A DNA stretch of 38,127 nucleotides from contig JAOUMR010000021.1 of the NCBI GenBank assembly GCA_029881435.1, positions 1 to 38,127 of the forward strand, in the 5' to 3' direction. Source of the DNA: Nitrospira sp. GTDB taxonomy: Bacteria; Nitrospirota; Nitrospiria; Nitrospirales; Nitrospiraceae. The translations under genes were made by a program, and so were the position numbers. Within the stretch, counting starts at the first letter, position 1. Every line of letters begins with the position of its first letter. Under the pieces are notes generated by a model. The model was not told the DNA's origin and did no database searches. It saw nothing but the letters and a program-made list of their open reading frames with translations. Positions 10,395 through 18,669 of the stretch are shown here, one piece after another.

Positions 10395-10751
10395 TCAGGC
10401 GGAGAACGATTCTCCGCAGCCGCAGGTCTTGTTGGCGTTTGGGTTGATGAACTTGAAGTTTCCGCCCATCAGGTCCTTTTGATAATCCAATTGCGTGCCT
10501 TGGAGATAGATCGCGCTCTTGGCGTCGACGATCACTTTCACACCGTCAATCTCATGGATCTGATCGTACTGTCCGATCTTGTCATCGAAATTAATCGTAT
10601 AGCTCAAGCCGGAACAGCCTCCTCCCTTCACCCCAAGGCGCAGTCCGCCTTCTTCAATCCCTTGTACATTGATCAACCGCTTGACTTCCTTCAACGCCGA
10701 GTCGGTCAGCGAGATGATCGGAGCCTGCGTCTCTACGTTGGTTGTGTCCAT
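10395..10751 (-). CDS. iscA: IscA, A-type Fe-S carrier
   Basis: 118-aa A-type carrier (HesB/IscA family) that accepts clusters from IscU and passes them, often as [4Fe-4S], to target apoproteins. The three ligand cysteines are present: Cys46 in 'KGGGCSGLSY' and Cys110/Cys112 in 'TCGCGESF' near the C terminus. It has a slightly longer acidic N-terminal leader ('MDTTNVETQ') than E. coli IscA. ErpA is an alternative name for the family, but the position between iscU and hscB supports iscA. It lies 21 nt after iscU. Confidence 0.94.
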   Translation of the reverse strand: MDTTNVETQAPIISLTDSALKEVKRLINVQGIEEGGLRLGVKGGGCSGLSYTINFDDKIGQYDQIHEIDGVKVIVDAKSAIYLQGTQLDYQKDLMGGNFKFINPNANKTCGCGESFSA

Positions 10752-10772
10752 GGGAAACTCCCTTCGTAAACG

Positions 10773-11171
10773 TTACTTGGTATCGATCGACTGAGTGTCA
10801 GCCTTCTTCTGATAGTCGGTCAAGGCCGCTTTGATGGCATCTTCCGCGAGGACGGAACAGTGAATTTTTACCGGTGGAAGATTCAATTCTTGAACGATGT
10901 CCGTATTCTTGATCTTCTGGGCTTCCTCGATCGTCTTTCCCTTCAGCCATTCGGTGGCCAAACTGGAGCTGGCGATTGCCGAGCCGCAGCCGAACGTCTT
11001 GAACTTGGCATCGACGATCGTATCGTTCTGCACCTTGATCTGTAGCTTCATGACGTCGCCGCACTCCGGGGCTCCCACCATGCCGGTGCCCACGTCGGCA
11101 TCGTCCTTCTTAAAGCTCCCTATGTTGCGGGGGTTGGAGAAATGATCGACGACTTTATCGCTGTATGCCAT
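10773..11171 (-). CDS. iscU: IscU, Fe-S cluster scaffold
   Basis: 132-aa scaffold on which [2Fe-2S] clusters are built from IscS-derived sulfur. It keeps the conserved ligands Cys37 with Asp39 ('PECGDVMKL'), Cys62 ('KFKTFGCGSAIASSS') and Cys105 with His104 ('KIHCSVLAEDAIKAA'). The LPPVK loop recognised by HscA is at residues 98-102. The Asp-containing 'ECGD' form is the normal IscU type. It lies directly downstream of iscS in the operon. Confidence 0.96.
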   Translation of the reverse strand: MAYSDKVVDHFSNPRNIGSFKKDDADVGTGMVGAPECGDVMKLQIKVQNDTIVDAKFKTFGCGSAIASSSLATEWLKGKTIEEAQKIKNTDIVQELNLPPVKIHCSVLAEDAIKAALTDYQKKADTQSIDTK

Positions 11172-11220
11172 AGTGCCCTCCGAAATTTACAGTTTTAAAT
11201 TCGTAATGTATCAACCTCAG

Positions 11221-12438
11221 CTAATGCGCGGCCCATTGAACGGACTTCAGGTCCACGCCCTCTTTCGCCATCTCATAGAGCGGGGACATTTCTCGTAACC
11301 TGGTGACTACCTCAATAACCTTCTTGATCGTATAGTCAATCTCTTCATCGGTATTGAAACGGCCCAAGCCGAAGCGGATCGAAGAGTGAGCGAGCTCCGT
11401 CCCGACGCCGAGTGCGCGCAACACATAGGAAGGTTCCAGTGTGGCCGACGTGCAGGCCGAACCGGACGACAGCGCGATGTCTTTCATGCCCATGAGCAGC
11501 GACTCGCCTTCGACGTAGGCAAACGAAATGTTGAGGTTGCCCGGCAGACGGTTCGTCGGATGGCCATTGAGATAACTTTCTTCGAGCGCCGCCATGATGT
11601 CGGCCTGCAGGTGGTCGCGCATCTTGCTCAACTTCGCGGCTTCCGATGTCATCTCCTGCTCGCAGATTTCACAGGCCTTTCCAAATCCCACGATCAACGG
11701 GACCGGTAAGGTGCCGGACCGCATGCCACGTTCATGCCCTCCTCCGTCCATCTGGGCCGCGATTCGAACGCGAGGGTTCCTCTTTCTCACGTAAAGTGCA
11801 CCGACTCCCTTGGGACCGTAGATCTTGTGCGATGTGAAAGACATGAGATCAATGCCCATGGCTTGTACATCGACGGGAATCTTGCCGACGCCCTGCGTGG
11901 CATCGCAGTGAAACAGGATCCCCTTCGCTTTCGCGATCTTGCCGATTTCCTGGACGGGATTGATCGTGCCGATCTCGTTGTTGGCCAGCATGACCGAGAT
12001 CAGGATCGTCTTATCGGTGATCGCATTCTGCACGTCCTGCGGATTCACCATGCCGAATTTATCAACCGGCAAATAGGTCACGGTCGCCAGCCCTTTGGCT
12101 TCAAGGGACTTGGCCGTATCGAGCACGGCCCGATGTTCCGTGGACGATGTGATGATGTGGGTGCCTTTCTCTTTGTACATCTCTATGACGCCCTTCAGCG
12201 CCAAGTTATCCGATTCAGTGGCACCGCTGGTGAAGACGATTTCTTTTCCGTCGGCGTTAATCAGCTTCGCAATCTGTTTCCGGGCTTGTTCCACGGCTTC
12301 TTCCGCGGCCCACCCGAAGGCGTGGTTGCGGCTGGCAGAATTGCCGAATTTCTCGACGAAATACGGCAGCATGGCTTCCAGGACTCGTGGATCCATGGGA
12401 GTGGTGGAATGGTTGTCGAGGAAAATGGGAAGCTTCAT
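11221..12438 (-). CDS. iscS: IscS, cysteine desulfurase
   Basis: 405-aa PLP enzyme that removes sulfur from L-cysteine as a persulfide and passes it to IscU. It also commonly serves tRNA thiolation. PLP is bound by Lys205 in '[20 protein letters not shown]'. The persulfide-forming Cys329 lies in the flexible loop '[21 protein letters not shown]', the long-loop (group I, IscS/Nfs1) type. N-terminal '[13 protein letters not shown]' and '[15 protein letters not shown]' complete the fold. The length matches E. coli IscS. Its ATG overlaps the iscR stop (ATGA), so translation is coupled to the regulator. Confidence 0.97.
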   Translation of the reverse strand: MKLPIFLDNHSTTPMDPRVLEAMLPYFVEKFGNSASRNHAFGWAAEEAVEQARKQIAKLINADGKEIVFTSGATESDNLALKGVIEMYKEKGTHIITSSTEHRAVLDTAKSLEAKGLATVTYLPVDKFGMVNPQDVQNAITDKTILISVMLANNEIGTINPVQEIGKIAKAKGILFHCDATQGVGKIPVDVQAMGIDLMSFTSHKIYGPKGVGALYVRKRNPRVRIAAQMDGGGHERGMRSGTLPVPLIVGFGKACEICEQEMTSEAAKLSKMRDHLQADIMAALEESYLNGHPTNRLPGNLNISFAYVEGESLLMGMKDIALSSGSACTSATLEPSYVLRALGVGTELAHSSIRFGLGRFNTDEEIDYTIKKVIEVVTRLREMSPLYEMAKEGVDLKSVQWAAH

Positions 12439-12908
12439 CGTTCAACTCCTTGTGCCGAGGGAGACTGAATCGTAATAAGGGGTGTGCCGCCCAGCATGTC
12501 TTCCAACGTCATGTTGTTCAGTAACTGGGCGATACTGTCTTGGACTTTCAACAGCGGTGTGCGAATGTTACAGTGATCACGTTGCATGCAAAATTCTCCC
12601 TCTTTTTCGTGAGAGCAGTCGGTGATCCCGAGCGGGCCTTCGATGCTTTCAAGGATCTGCGCGATGGTGATCTGTCCAGCGCTCCGTGCGAGGAGATAGC
12701 CTCCCTTGGGGCCGTTGTGGCTTTCGATCAGGCCGTTCTTTGAGAGCACCTGGAGGACCTTCGCCAACAATTCCAACGGAATGTTGTATTCCTCGGCGAT
12801 CTCTTTTGTATTGACCACACGGCCAGGAGTGATATCGCCGAACTGGACCGACGCGATATGCTGTAAGGCCATGAGTGCGTAATCAGCTTTTTTAGAAATC
12901 TTCAACAT
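12435..12908 (-). CDS. iscR: IscR-like Rrf2 family repressor
   Basis: 157-aa Rrf2 winged-helix regulator with the recognition region '[18 protein letters not shown] ... [13 protein letters not shown]' and the wing '[17 protein letters not shown]'. Three cysteines for a cluster are present: Cys98, Cys107 and Cys113, with spacing x8 and x5, where E. coli IscR has x5 and x5. The fourth E. coli ligand (His, three residues after the last Cys) is Arg116 here, so ligation must differ; His100 and His112 are candidates. It is the first gene of the isc operon. By analogy it should repress the operon when cluster-loaded, acting at the palindrome just upstream. A cluster-binding role is inferred. Confidence 0.93.
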   Translation of the reverse strand: MLKISKKADYALMALQHIASVQFGDITPGRVVNTKEIAEEYNIPLELLAKVLQVLSKNGLIESHNGPKGGYLLARSAGQITIAQILESIEGPLGITDCSHEKEGEFCMQRDHCNIRTPLLKVQDSIAQLLNNMTLEDMLGGTPLITIQSPSAQGVER

Positions 12909-12927
12909 TGCTATTGCCGAGCTTTAT

Positions 12928-12954
12928 GATCGGAGACTATAATGATCTCCGATC
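12928..12954 (-). promoter_or_regulatory. Perfect 9-9-9 palindrome upstream of iscR, probable Rrf2/IscR operator with overlapping -10
   Basis: GATCGGAGA and TCTCCGATC form perfect 9-bp arms around a 9-nt centre, ending 20 nt before the iscR ATG. On the iscR strand, TATAGT straddles the centre and downstream arm (12935-12940) and is a plausible -10 box, so a bound dimer would block the promoter. The sequence is not the E. coli type 1 IscR consensus, although the size and symmetry fit an Rrf2 dimer. Farther upstream, TCCGA and TCGGA recur around 12949-12967 as a weaker half-site pair. It lies between iscR and the divergent ferredoxin gene and could control both. Confidence 0.65.
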
Positions 12955-13042
12955 AATATGGTCGGACTAAGACTAGCACGCAGATTTCGCTGATGTCAAG
13001 GCAGGATGAGCGTTAGGCAATGGCGTAGAAAGGAATCGGTAC

Positions 13043-13459
13043 ATGGGCGGAACTAACCCTTATATTGAGAAAACGGACTATGAGCTCCCAAAAGTTTCCT
13101 ATACCCTCACATTTATCCAGCCGAACGGAGACGCGACCACCGTTACCGTCGATCCTGAAAAGCTTCCCCATGGAGACACCGGCCTCCCCGGCAGCATTCT
13201 GGACATAGCGATGGGGCACGGAGTGGATCTGGAGCATGTGTGTGGTGGGGTGTGCGCCTGTTCAACCTGCCACGTCTTGGTGAAGCAGGGGCTGGAATCT
13301 TGTAATGAAGGCACGGACGATGAATACGATCAGTTGGACGAGGCGCCCATGACGACACTGCAGTCCCGGTTAGGTTGCCAATGTGTGCCCAACGGAACGA
13401 AGGATGTCGTCGTTGCGATCCCCGCCGTCAACAAGAATCTCGTTCGAGAGGCGCACTAA
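13043..13459 (+). CDS. fdx: Adrenodoxin-type [2Fe-2S] ferredoxin of the ISC system
   Basis: 138-aa ferredoxin that supplies electrons for cluster assembly on IscU. The ligands follow the adrenodoxin pattern C-x5-C-x2-C ... C: Cys67, Cys73, Cys76 ('CGGVCACSTCHV') and Cys112 ('SRLGCQCVPNG'). Extra cysteines occur at 71, 87 and 114. The acidic helix 'TDDEYDQLDEAP' is the usual partner-binding patch. An N-terminal leader of about 18 residues precedes the fold. AAAGGA lies 10 nt before the ATG. In Proteobacteria fdx lies inside the isc operon; here it is divergent from iscR and shares the upstream region holding the palindrome. Confidence 0.93.
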   Translation: MGGTNPYIEKTDYELPKVSYTLTFIQPNGDATTVTVDPEKLPHGDTGLPGSILDIAMGHGVDLEHVCGGVCACSTCHVLVKQGLESCNEGTDDEYDQLDEAPMTTLQSRLGCQCVPNGTKDVVVAIPAVNKNLVREAH

Positions 13460-13549
13460 TCCTGCAACATTCGTCGCGGTGTCATTCGTCAAACGGTATT
13501 TGGTTACACGCGAGAAGTATCTGATGAGGAATGGTTTTGGAATGGCTAT

Positions 13550-14254
13550 TTAGTCGTACGTCTCGACCTTCACTTCCTTCCGGTCGTAACCCTGTTCCAT
13601 AAAATATGCACGGAGCGGACGGACAAAGGCTTTCGTTCCGCAAAGCAAGGGCACAACTTTTGGCTGCCTCATGACCATTGGCGTGAGTATCGTCAGCGTT
13701 TTCTCCACGGCTTCAGCCTCGCCGTTCTGAGCGACCAAGGGAAGGTAGCGGAACGAGGGCTGCTGCATGGCCATGGTGAGCCATTCCTGATGAAATAAGC
13801 TCTCGTCTTCGCTCGGGGCCACCGCAATCAGGCGGACCGGAGTGTGAATTTTTGACACAAGCATCTGCTTGAGGAAGCATCGCATCGGCACAAGGCCGGT
13901 ATAGCGCCCAATGAGCACTAATTCCCGATCGAGGGTTTGAGGGAGGATGAATTTTCCGTACGGGCCTGAGAGGGCGATTTCATCCCCCGACTTCAATTGG
14001 TAGAGATAATTGGAGCCAAGCCCGCCGGGAACACGGTCGAAGACCAGGGTCAGCTCAGCATAGGGCGATGAGGGGTCGGCCATGGAGTACGCACGATTGA
14101 GCGGCGGCTTCGGTCCTACCGGCAGTTTAAGGGAGACCCACTGTCCAGGCTGAAAGGAAATTCTTGTAGTCTTGGGTTTGACCACCAGTTGGCGGACGTG
14201 AGGCGTGAGGTCGGTCACCGAAAGCACTGTGGCAGGTTGCGTCAGTTCCGCCAT
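13550..14254 (-). CDS. FNR-type FAD/NAD(P)H oxidoreductase, probable ferredoxin reductase
   Basis: 234-aa single-domain-pair flavoprotein of the ferredoxin-NADP reductase superfamily. The N-terminal beta barrel binds FAD with 'LNRAYSMADPS' (RxYS motif) and 'PGGLGSNYLYQLKSGDEIALSGPYGKF'. The C-terminal half is the NAD(P) domain, and it ends in 'VKVETYD' rather than an aromatic-capped FNR tail. The nucleotide-binding start is 'VLIGRYTGLVPMRCFL', whereas the usual form is GxGTGxAPxxS, so key glycines are substituted and the electron donor may be unusual. It converges with fdx, 90 nt apart. Reduction of that ferredoxin is the natural guess, but it is inference. It has no ferredoxin domain of its own. 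Confidence 0.72.
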   Translation of the reverse strand: MAELTQPATVLSVTDLTPHVRQLVVKPKTTRISFQPGQWVSLKLPVGPKPPLNRAYSMADPSSPYAELTLVFDRVPGGLGSNYLYQLKSGDEIALSGPYGKFILPQTLDRELVLIGRYTGLVPMRCFLKQMLVSKIHTPVRLIAVAPSEDESLFHQEWLTMAMQQPSFRYLPLVAQNGEAEAVEKTLTILTPMVMRQPKVVPLLCGTKAFVRPLRAYFMEQGYDRKEVKVETYD

Positions 14255-14382
14255 AAAGATCTCTGATCATCGTCATAGCAGAAGGCGTCGGGAGATGGAA
14301 GGACCGGCGCGATGTACAAGGATTTTCGCAGCATGGTATAGATGTCGCAAACGAATACATCTCGTAAAGGAACAACGCCGTT

Positions 14383-15798
14383 ATGAACCAGGTCCGTGTC
14401 CGATTCGCTCCCAGTCCGACAGGATTTCTTCACATCGGAGGAGTGCGTACAGCTCTCTTCAACTGGCTCTTTGCGCGCCAGCAACAGGGCGTTTTCCTCC
14501 TTCGCATCGAGGATACCGACCAGAGTCGCTCGACGGATGAATCGATTCAGGCCATCATCGATGGGATGAAATGGGTCGGCCTCGATTGGGATGAGGGGCC
14601 GTTTCGCCAAACCGACAGAATGGATCTGTATCGAAGCCACGCGAAGAAATTGTTGGAGACGGGGCATGCCTACTGGTGTGTGTGCAAGGCGGAGGAATTG
14701 GAGGCGCGGCGAAAAGAAGCAGAAGCCAAGGGGGTATCGCCTCGGTATGATGGTCGCTGTCGCAATCTGGGAATATCACGTCCAGCTGGAGATGCCGCGC
14801 TGCGGTTCAAGGCCCCGCGAGAGGGGCAGACGGTTGTCGATGACTTGATTAAAGGAAAGATTGAGTTCGACAACACCATATTGGATGACGTGATTGTCCT
14901 TCGATCAAACGGCTATCCAACCTACAATTTTTCCGTCGTGGTTGACGACGCCTTGATGCGCATTACCCACGTCGTGCGAGGAGACGACCATCTGACGAAC
15001 ACGCCACGGCAGATTCCGATCTTCGAGGCGCTGGGATTTGCCGTTCCACGCTTCGGACATTTACCGATGATCTTGGGATCAGATAAAACACGGCTCTCCA
15101 AGCGCCACGGAGCCACCTCAATCATGGCCTACAAAGACATGGGGTATCTTCCTGATGCCATGGTCAACTATCTGGTCCGACTCGGCTGGTCGCACGGGGA
15201 CCAAGAGCTGTTTACCCGGCAGGAGCTGATTGAAAAGTTTGCATGGGATCATGTGCAAACGTCGGCGGCCGTCTTCAATCCGGACAAACTCTTGTGGATG
15301 AACGCCGAATACATCAAAACCAGCCCTCCGCACCATGTTGCGCAAGCGCTCGTGCCGTTGTTGGAGCAGGCGGGGTTACAGGAAGCGGTCGAATCCGTTT
15401 CGGGGGAATCGCTTGCACAGCTCGTGGTGTTGGTGAAGGAACGGGCGAAGACCTTGGTCGATATGGTGCACTGGGTCAGGCCCTATTTCGGGGAATCGGT
15501 TTTATTTGATCGCGAAGCGGCCAAGAAATTTCTCACGCCGACCATCGCCCCGCTGCTACAGAAGCTGCTCTCTCGCTTCGAGGCAGTTCCAAGCTTTTCG
15601 AAACAGGGGTGGGAAGAGATCTTCAAGAAGCTTGTCGAGGACGAGGGTGTGAAGATGGGTGCGGTAGCCCAACCGGTTCGCGTTGCCTTGACCGGACGGA
15701 CGGCAAGCCCAGGACTCTTCGAGGTGATGGAGGTCCTTGGTCGAGAGCGGACCTTATTTCGGCTCCGCAAAGGGATCGAGCGCGCCTCTACCGGGTGA
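14383..15798 (+). CDS. gltX: Glutamyl-tRNA synthetase
   Basis: 471-aa class I synthetase that attaches glutamate to tRNA-Glu. The Rossmann domain begins 'VRFAPSPTGFLHIGGVRTAL' with the HIGH signature. The KMSKS loop is 'KTRLSKRHGATSI'. The insertion domain has 'CVCKAEELEARRKEAEAKG' and 'YDGRCR', a possible zinc-site remnant. The C-terminal helical anticodon-binding domain is complete. A separate GlnS is encoded at 25.5-27.2 kb, so this enzyme need not misacylate tRNA-Gln, although two tRNA-Gln genes follow it on the same strand and may be co-transcribed. The start ATG follows AAAGGAACAACGCCGTT. Confidence 0.97.
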   Translation: MNQVRVRFAPSPTGFLHIGGVRTALFNWLFARQQQGVFLLRIEDTDQSRSTDESIQAIIDGMKWVGLDWDEGPFRQTDRMDLYRSHAKKLLETGHAYWCVCKAEELEARRKEAEAKGVSPRYDGRCRNLGISRPAGDAALRFKAPREGQTVVDDLIKGKIEFDNTILDDVIVLRSNGYPTYNFSVVVDDALMRITHVVRGDDHLTNTPRQIPIFEALGFAVPRFGHLPMILGSDKTRLSKRHGATSIMAYKDMGYLPDAMVNYLVRLGWSHGDQELFTRQELIEKFAWDHVQTSAAVFNPDKLLWMNAEYIKTSPPHHVAQALVPLLEQAGLQEAVESVSGESLAQLVVLVKERAKTLVDMVHWVRPYFGESVLFDREAAKKFLTPTIAPLLQKLLSRFEAVPSFSKQGWEEIFKKLVEDEGVKMGAVAQPVRVALTGRTASPGLFEVMEVLGRERTLFRLRKGIERASTG

Positions 15799-15868
15799 AG
15801 AGTTTCTCTTGCCAAACCCGCGTCGATCTTGACGGAATTACGATTGATATATTACTGTGAACGCCGGT

Positions 15869-15942
15869 TGGGGGATCGTCTAGCGGTAGGACGTCAGTCT
15901 CTGGATCTGACTACCTAGGTTCGATTCCTAGTCCCCCAGCCA
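15869..15942 (+). tRNA. tRNA-Gln (anticodon CUG)
   Basis: A 74-nt cloverleaf with acceptor TGGGGGA/TCCCCCA, discriminator G and encoded CCA. The T arm is CTAGG-TTCGATT-CCTAG. The anticodon loop CTCTGGA gives anticodon CUG. The lowest pair of the anticodon stem (TCAGT/TCTGA) is a U-U mismatch. It shares acceptor, D arm and T arm with the next gene and differs essentially in the anticodon arm, as expected for a duplicated isoacceptor. Confidence 0.92.
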
Positions 15943-15991
15943 AAAATTCTCTCTTCTCGTTTCCGCACTATGAAGTGCCACCGTACCGCGC

Positions 15992-16065
15992 TGGGGGATC
16001 GTCTAGCGGTAGGACGCCGGCCTTTGGAGCCGGCTACCTAGGTTCGATTCCTAGTCCCCCAGCCA
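15992..16065 (+). tRNA. tRNA-Gln (anticodon UUG)
   Basis: 74-nt tRNA with encoded CCA, the same acceptor and T arm as the upstream copy, and a perfect anticodon stem CCGGC/GCCGG around loop CTTTGGA (anticodon UUG). It lies 49 nt after the CUG isoacceptor. The accessory type I R-M cluster begins just downstream, so this tRNA pair may mark an insertion site. Confidence 0.94.
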
Positions 16066-16075
16066 TTTTCCCATG

Positions 16076-16110
16076 AAGCGGAAGATATGCTGCCTAACAG
16101 TATTCCGCTT
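16076..16110 (+). terminator. Inverted repeat after the tRNA-Gln pair, possible terminator
   Basis: AAGCGGAA (16076-16083) and TTCCGCTT (16103-16110) are perfect 8-bp arms around a 19-nt loop, ten bases after the second tRNA. No T tract follows, so a factor-independent terminator is uncertain. It could equally be a recombination scar at the start of the accessory cluster. Confidence 0.3.
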
Positions 16111-16250
16111 GTTCGACGCCAGCCCAATCGGCAAGTAACGCCTCACGTCTTACAACTCTCTGACAGGTGATTTCCTATAGGGAAAGGGGTATTCTTCAGC
16201 CGCAGGCGAAGAGATCAGAGTATTTCATTGCGTTCACCATCATCACGCAA

Positions 16251-18650
16251 ATGAGCCAACCCGAAGCCTTCTCCCGCATTCTCATCGACAAAGCGTTAGA
16301 GTTAAGCGGATGGGATTTGCTGAATCCCCAGCAGATCCAGTTTGAACAGCATACGGAGACCGGGCGAGCGGATTATCTGCTTAAAGATAGCTTCGGTCGC
16401 GTGCTCTGTGTGTTGGAAGCGAAGCGCGAAGGCCTTGATCCGTACGACGCCAAAGAGCAGGCTCGCGGTTACGCTGAACAACTCAATGCCCCGCTTATCA
16501 TTCTGTCCAACGGCCGTGAACATTGGTTTTGGAACTATGAGCGAGCCGTTCAGCGCGACGCCTACCGCATCGAGCGGCTTCCCTCGCGTGACGATCTAGA
16601 ACGAGCCCGGCTCAAGAACCTTCAGCCGCCGCGTCCCCTCGGAAGCGAAGTCATCACACCCGAGTATCTCCGCCAGCTCAAACACGACCTAACGCTGAGA
16701 CGATACCAGATTCGGGCGATGGACGAAGTCGCCCGGCTGTTCGATACCCAAGGACTGCGGAAGTTTCTCCTCGAAATGGCCACGGGAACCGGCAAGACGC
16801 TGCTCTGCGCCGCGCTCATTCGCCGCTTTCTGATGAGCCGAAACGCCGAGCGCGTCCTGTTCATCGTGGACCGTATCGAACTCGCGAGGCAGACCATCGA
16901 AGACTTTGCCATCGTCTTACCGGAGTTCAAACCGGTGATCTACAAGACCGCTCGCCGGACTGGTGAGCTGCTTGGGTCGTCCGTCGTGATCGCGACCATT
17001 CAATCGCTGCTGACCGACCGCCGCTATCGGGATGAGTTCACACCGTTCTATTTCGACCTCGTCATCAACGATGAAGCCCATCGGTCGATCTATGGCGATG
17101 CCCGCGAAGTCGTCCAATTTTTCCAGGCCACACGTATCGGTCTCACGGCGACGCCCAAGGCCTATCTCAAGAATGTAGATATTGAGAAGTTGGCCGAGGA
17201 GAACCCCAAGGCGCTGGAGGCCCGTCAGTTGCGCGACACCTACCATTACTTCGGCTGCAAGCCAGGCTTCCCGACATTCCGGTACGACATCATCGATGCC
17301 GTGAAGGACCCGGAAGGTCCGTTCCTCTGTCTGCCCAAGATTTTCGATTTCCGCTCGGATATCACGACCAAGGCGCTGGCGGAATCGGGTTGGGCGGTCG
17401 TCATCAATGAGCAGGAGGAAAGCTTCAAGATTCAGGATCTGGAAAAGAAGATCTTTACGCCAACCCGCAACCGCCTCATGTGCGAAGCCTTTCTGAAGGA
17501 AGCGCAGAAAGATCCGGCAGGGGCCATCGGCAAGTCCATTGTGTTTGCTGTGAACCAGACACATGCCACCAATCTCACGAAAATATTCAACGAGCTACAG
17601 CCCGGCATCGCACTGACGATTACCTCGCGAATCCCCGAGGCATCGGTGCTGGCGAAAGAGTTTCGTGACGGCAAACGGTCCGAGCGCATCGCGGTCTCCG
17701 TGGACATGCTCTCGACCGGCTACAATTGCCGCGACGCACTGAACATCGGTCTCTTTCGTCCGGTGTTTTCGCCGACGGAATATATTCAGATCAAAGGCCG
17801 GGGAACTCGACGCTATACCTTCATGATCGGCCACACCGCTTATGAGAAGTCCTGTTTCTACCTCCTCGACTTCTGCGCCGTCGCCGAATACTTCGAGGAC
17901 CAATACGATTACTCGGTCCCGCTGAAGGTGCCGCGTGAAAAGAAATCCTCCGTCGCAACGGACTCGTATACCCAGGGCGATGGCCCTCACAGCGTTGCTG
18001 CAGAAGGCCAATCAGAGCCTCCGGCACGGGAAAAACCATCGCGCGTCATCCCGATCTGGGAGGGGATCGATACCCTCGTGAGCCAGGAGGTTCGTATTGT
18101 CGGCCCCAATGGCGAGAAGGTCGATATTATGACGTTTCGTGGCGGCTACGAGCGGGACATCAAGGAATTCGTTGCGCAGACACCCATACTTAAAGCAGCC
18201 GTGGAAGCCGAGGACGACGACGCCATCGAAACCATTCTCAACGAGCGGTTCTACCATCGCCCGGAGATGTATTATTCGCCGGACAAGCTTATTGTCTCCT
18301 ATGGCGTGCCGGCGACCACACCGGCCTTTGTTTATCATGCGCTCGGGCGCAAGCCGCTCCCCACGCGCGACGCCATCGTGACCGACACGGTCGATTCCAT
18401 TGCCGCCCGCTTCAACCTCCGGTACAGCGAGCAGAAGTGGGTAGTCGCCACCGCACAATTGCTGGCCGAAGATTCTACAGCGCTGCATCGATTCATGAGT
18501 GGGGATATGACGTTGTTTACCGCCAGCCAGTTTAATCAGCTTGGCGGCGTCTCTGCGCTAGCCCGCTTTGAAGATCGTGAACAAGTGTTCGAAGCCTTGC
18601 GCCAGTCCACGCTTGTCAGGCAATCATTGATCGCAATATCACCCTCATAA
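16251..18650 (+). CDS. hsdR: Type I restriction enzyme R subunit (EcoEI-like)
   Basis: About 799-aa motor and nuclease subunit of a type I R-M system, which cleaves DNA lacking the self methylation after ATP-driven translocation. The N-terminal nuclease has the PD-(D/E)xK pattern 'GRADYLLKDSFGRVLCVLEAKR'. Helicase motifs are Walker A 'MATGTGKTLLC' (Lys182), 'NDEAHRS' (Asp274-His277), 'GLTATPKAY' and 'YIQIKGRGTRR'. The C-terminal part fits the EcoEI-type HsdR tail. The ATG of 'MSQPEAFSR' is preferred from the homology start. A GTG at 16167 would add 28 residues of non-homologous sequence. Neither start has a strong Shine-Dalgarno. It is first in the hsdR-M-S order. Confidence 0.93.
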   Translation: MSQPEAFSRILIDKALELSGWDLLNPQQIQFEQHTETGRADYLLKDSFGRVLCVLEAKREGLDPYDAKEQARGYAEQLNAPLIILSNGREHWFWNYERAVQRDAYRIERLPSRDDLERARLKNLQPPRPLGSEVITPEYLRQLKHDLTLRRYQIRAMDEVARLFDTQGLRKFLLEMATGTGKTLLCAALIRRFLMSRNAERVLFIVDRIELARQTIEDFAIVLPEFKPVIYKTARRTGELLGSSVVIATIQSLLTDRRYRDEFTPFYFDLVINDEAHRSIYGDAREVVQFFQATRIGLTATPKAYLKNVDIEKLAEENPKALEARQLRDTYHYFGCKPGFPTFRYDIIDAVKDPEGPFLCLPKIFDFRSDITTKALAESGWAVVINEQEESFKIQDLEKKIFTPTRNRLMCEAFLKEAQKDPAGAIGKSIVFAVNQTHATNLTKIFNELQPGIALTITSRIPEASVLAKEFRDGKRSERIAVSVDMLSTGYNCRDALNIGLFRPVFSPTEYIQIKGRGTRRYTFMIGHTAYEKSCFYLLDFCAVAEYFEDQYDYSVPLKVPREKKSSVATDSYTQGDGPHSVAAEGQSEPPAREKPSRVIPIWEGIDTLVSQEVRIVGPNGEKVDIMTFRGGYERDIKEFVAQTPILKAAVEAEDDDAIETILNERFYHRPEMYYSPDKLIVSYGVPATTPAFVYHALGRKPLPTRDAIVTDTVDSIAARFNLRYSEQKWVVATAQLLAEDSTALHRFMSGDMTLFTASQFNQLGGVSALARFEDREQVFEALRQSTLVRQSLIAISPS

Positions 18651-18669
18651 TCATGTGTTAGGACCATCC

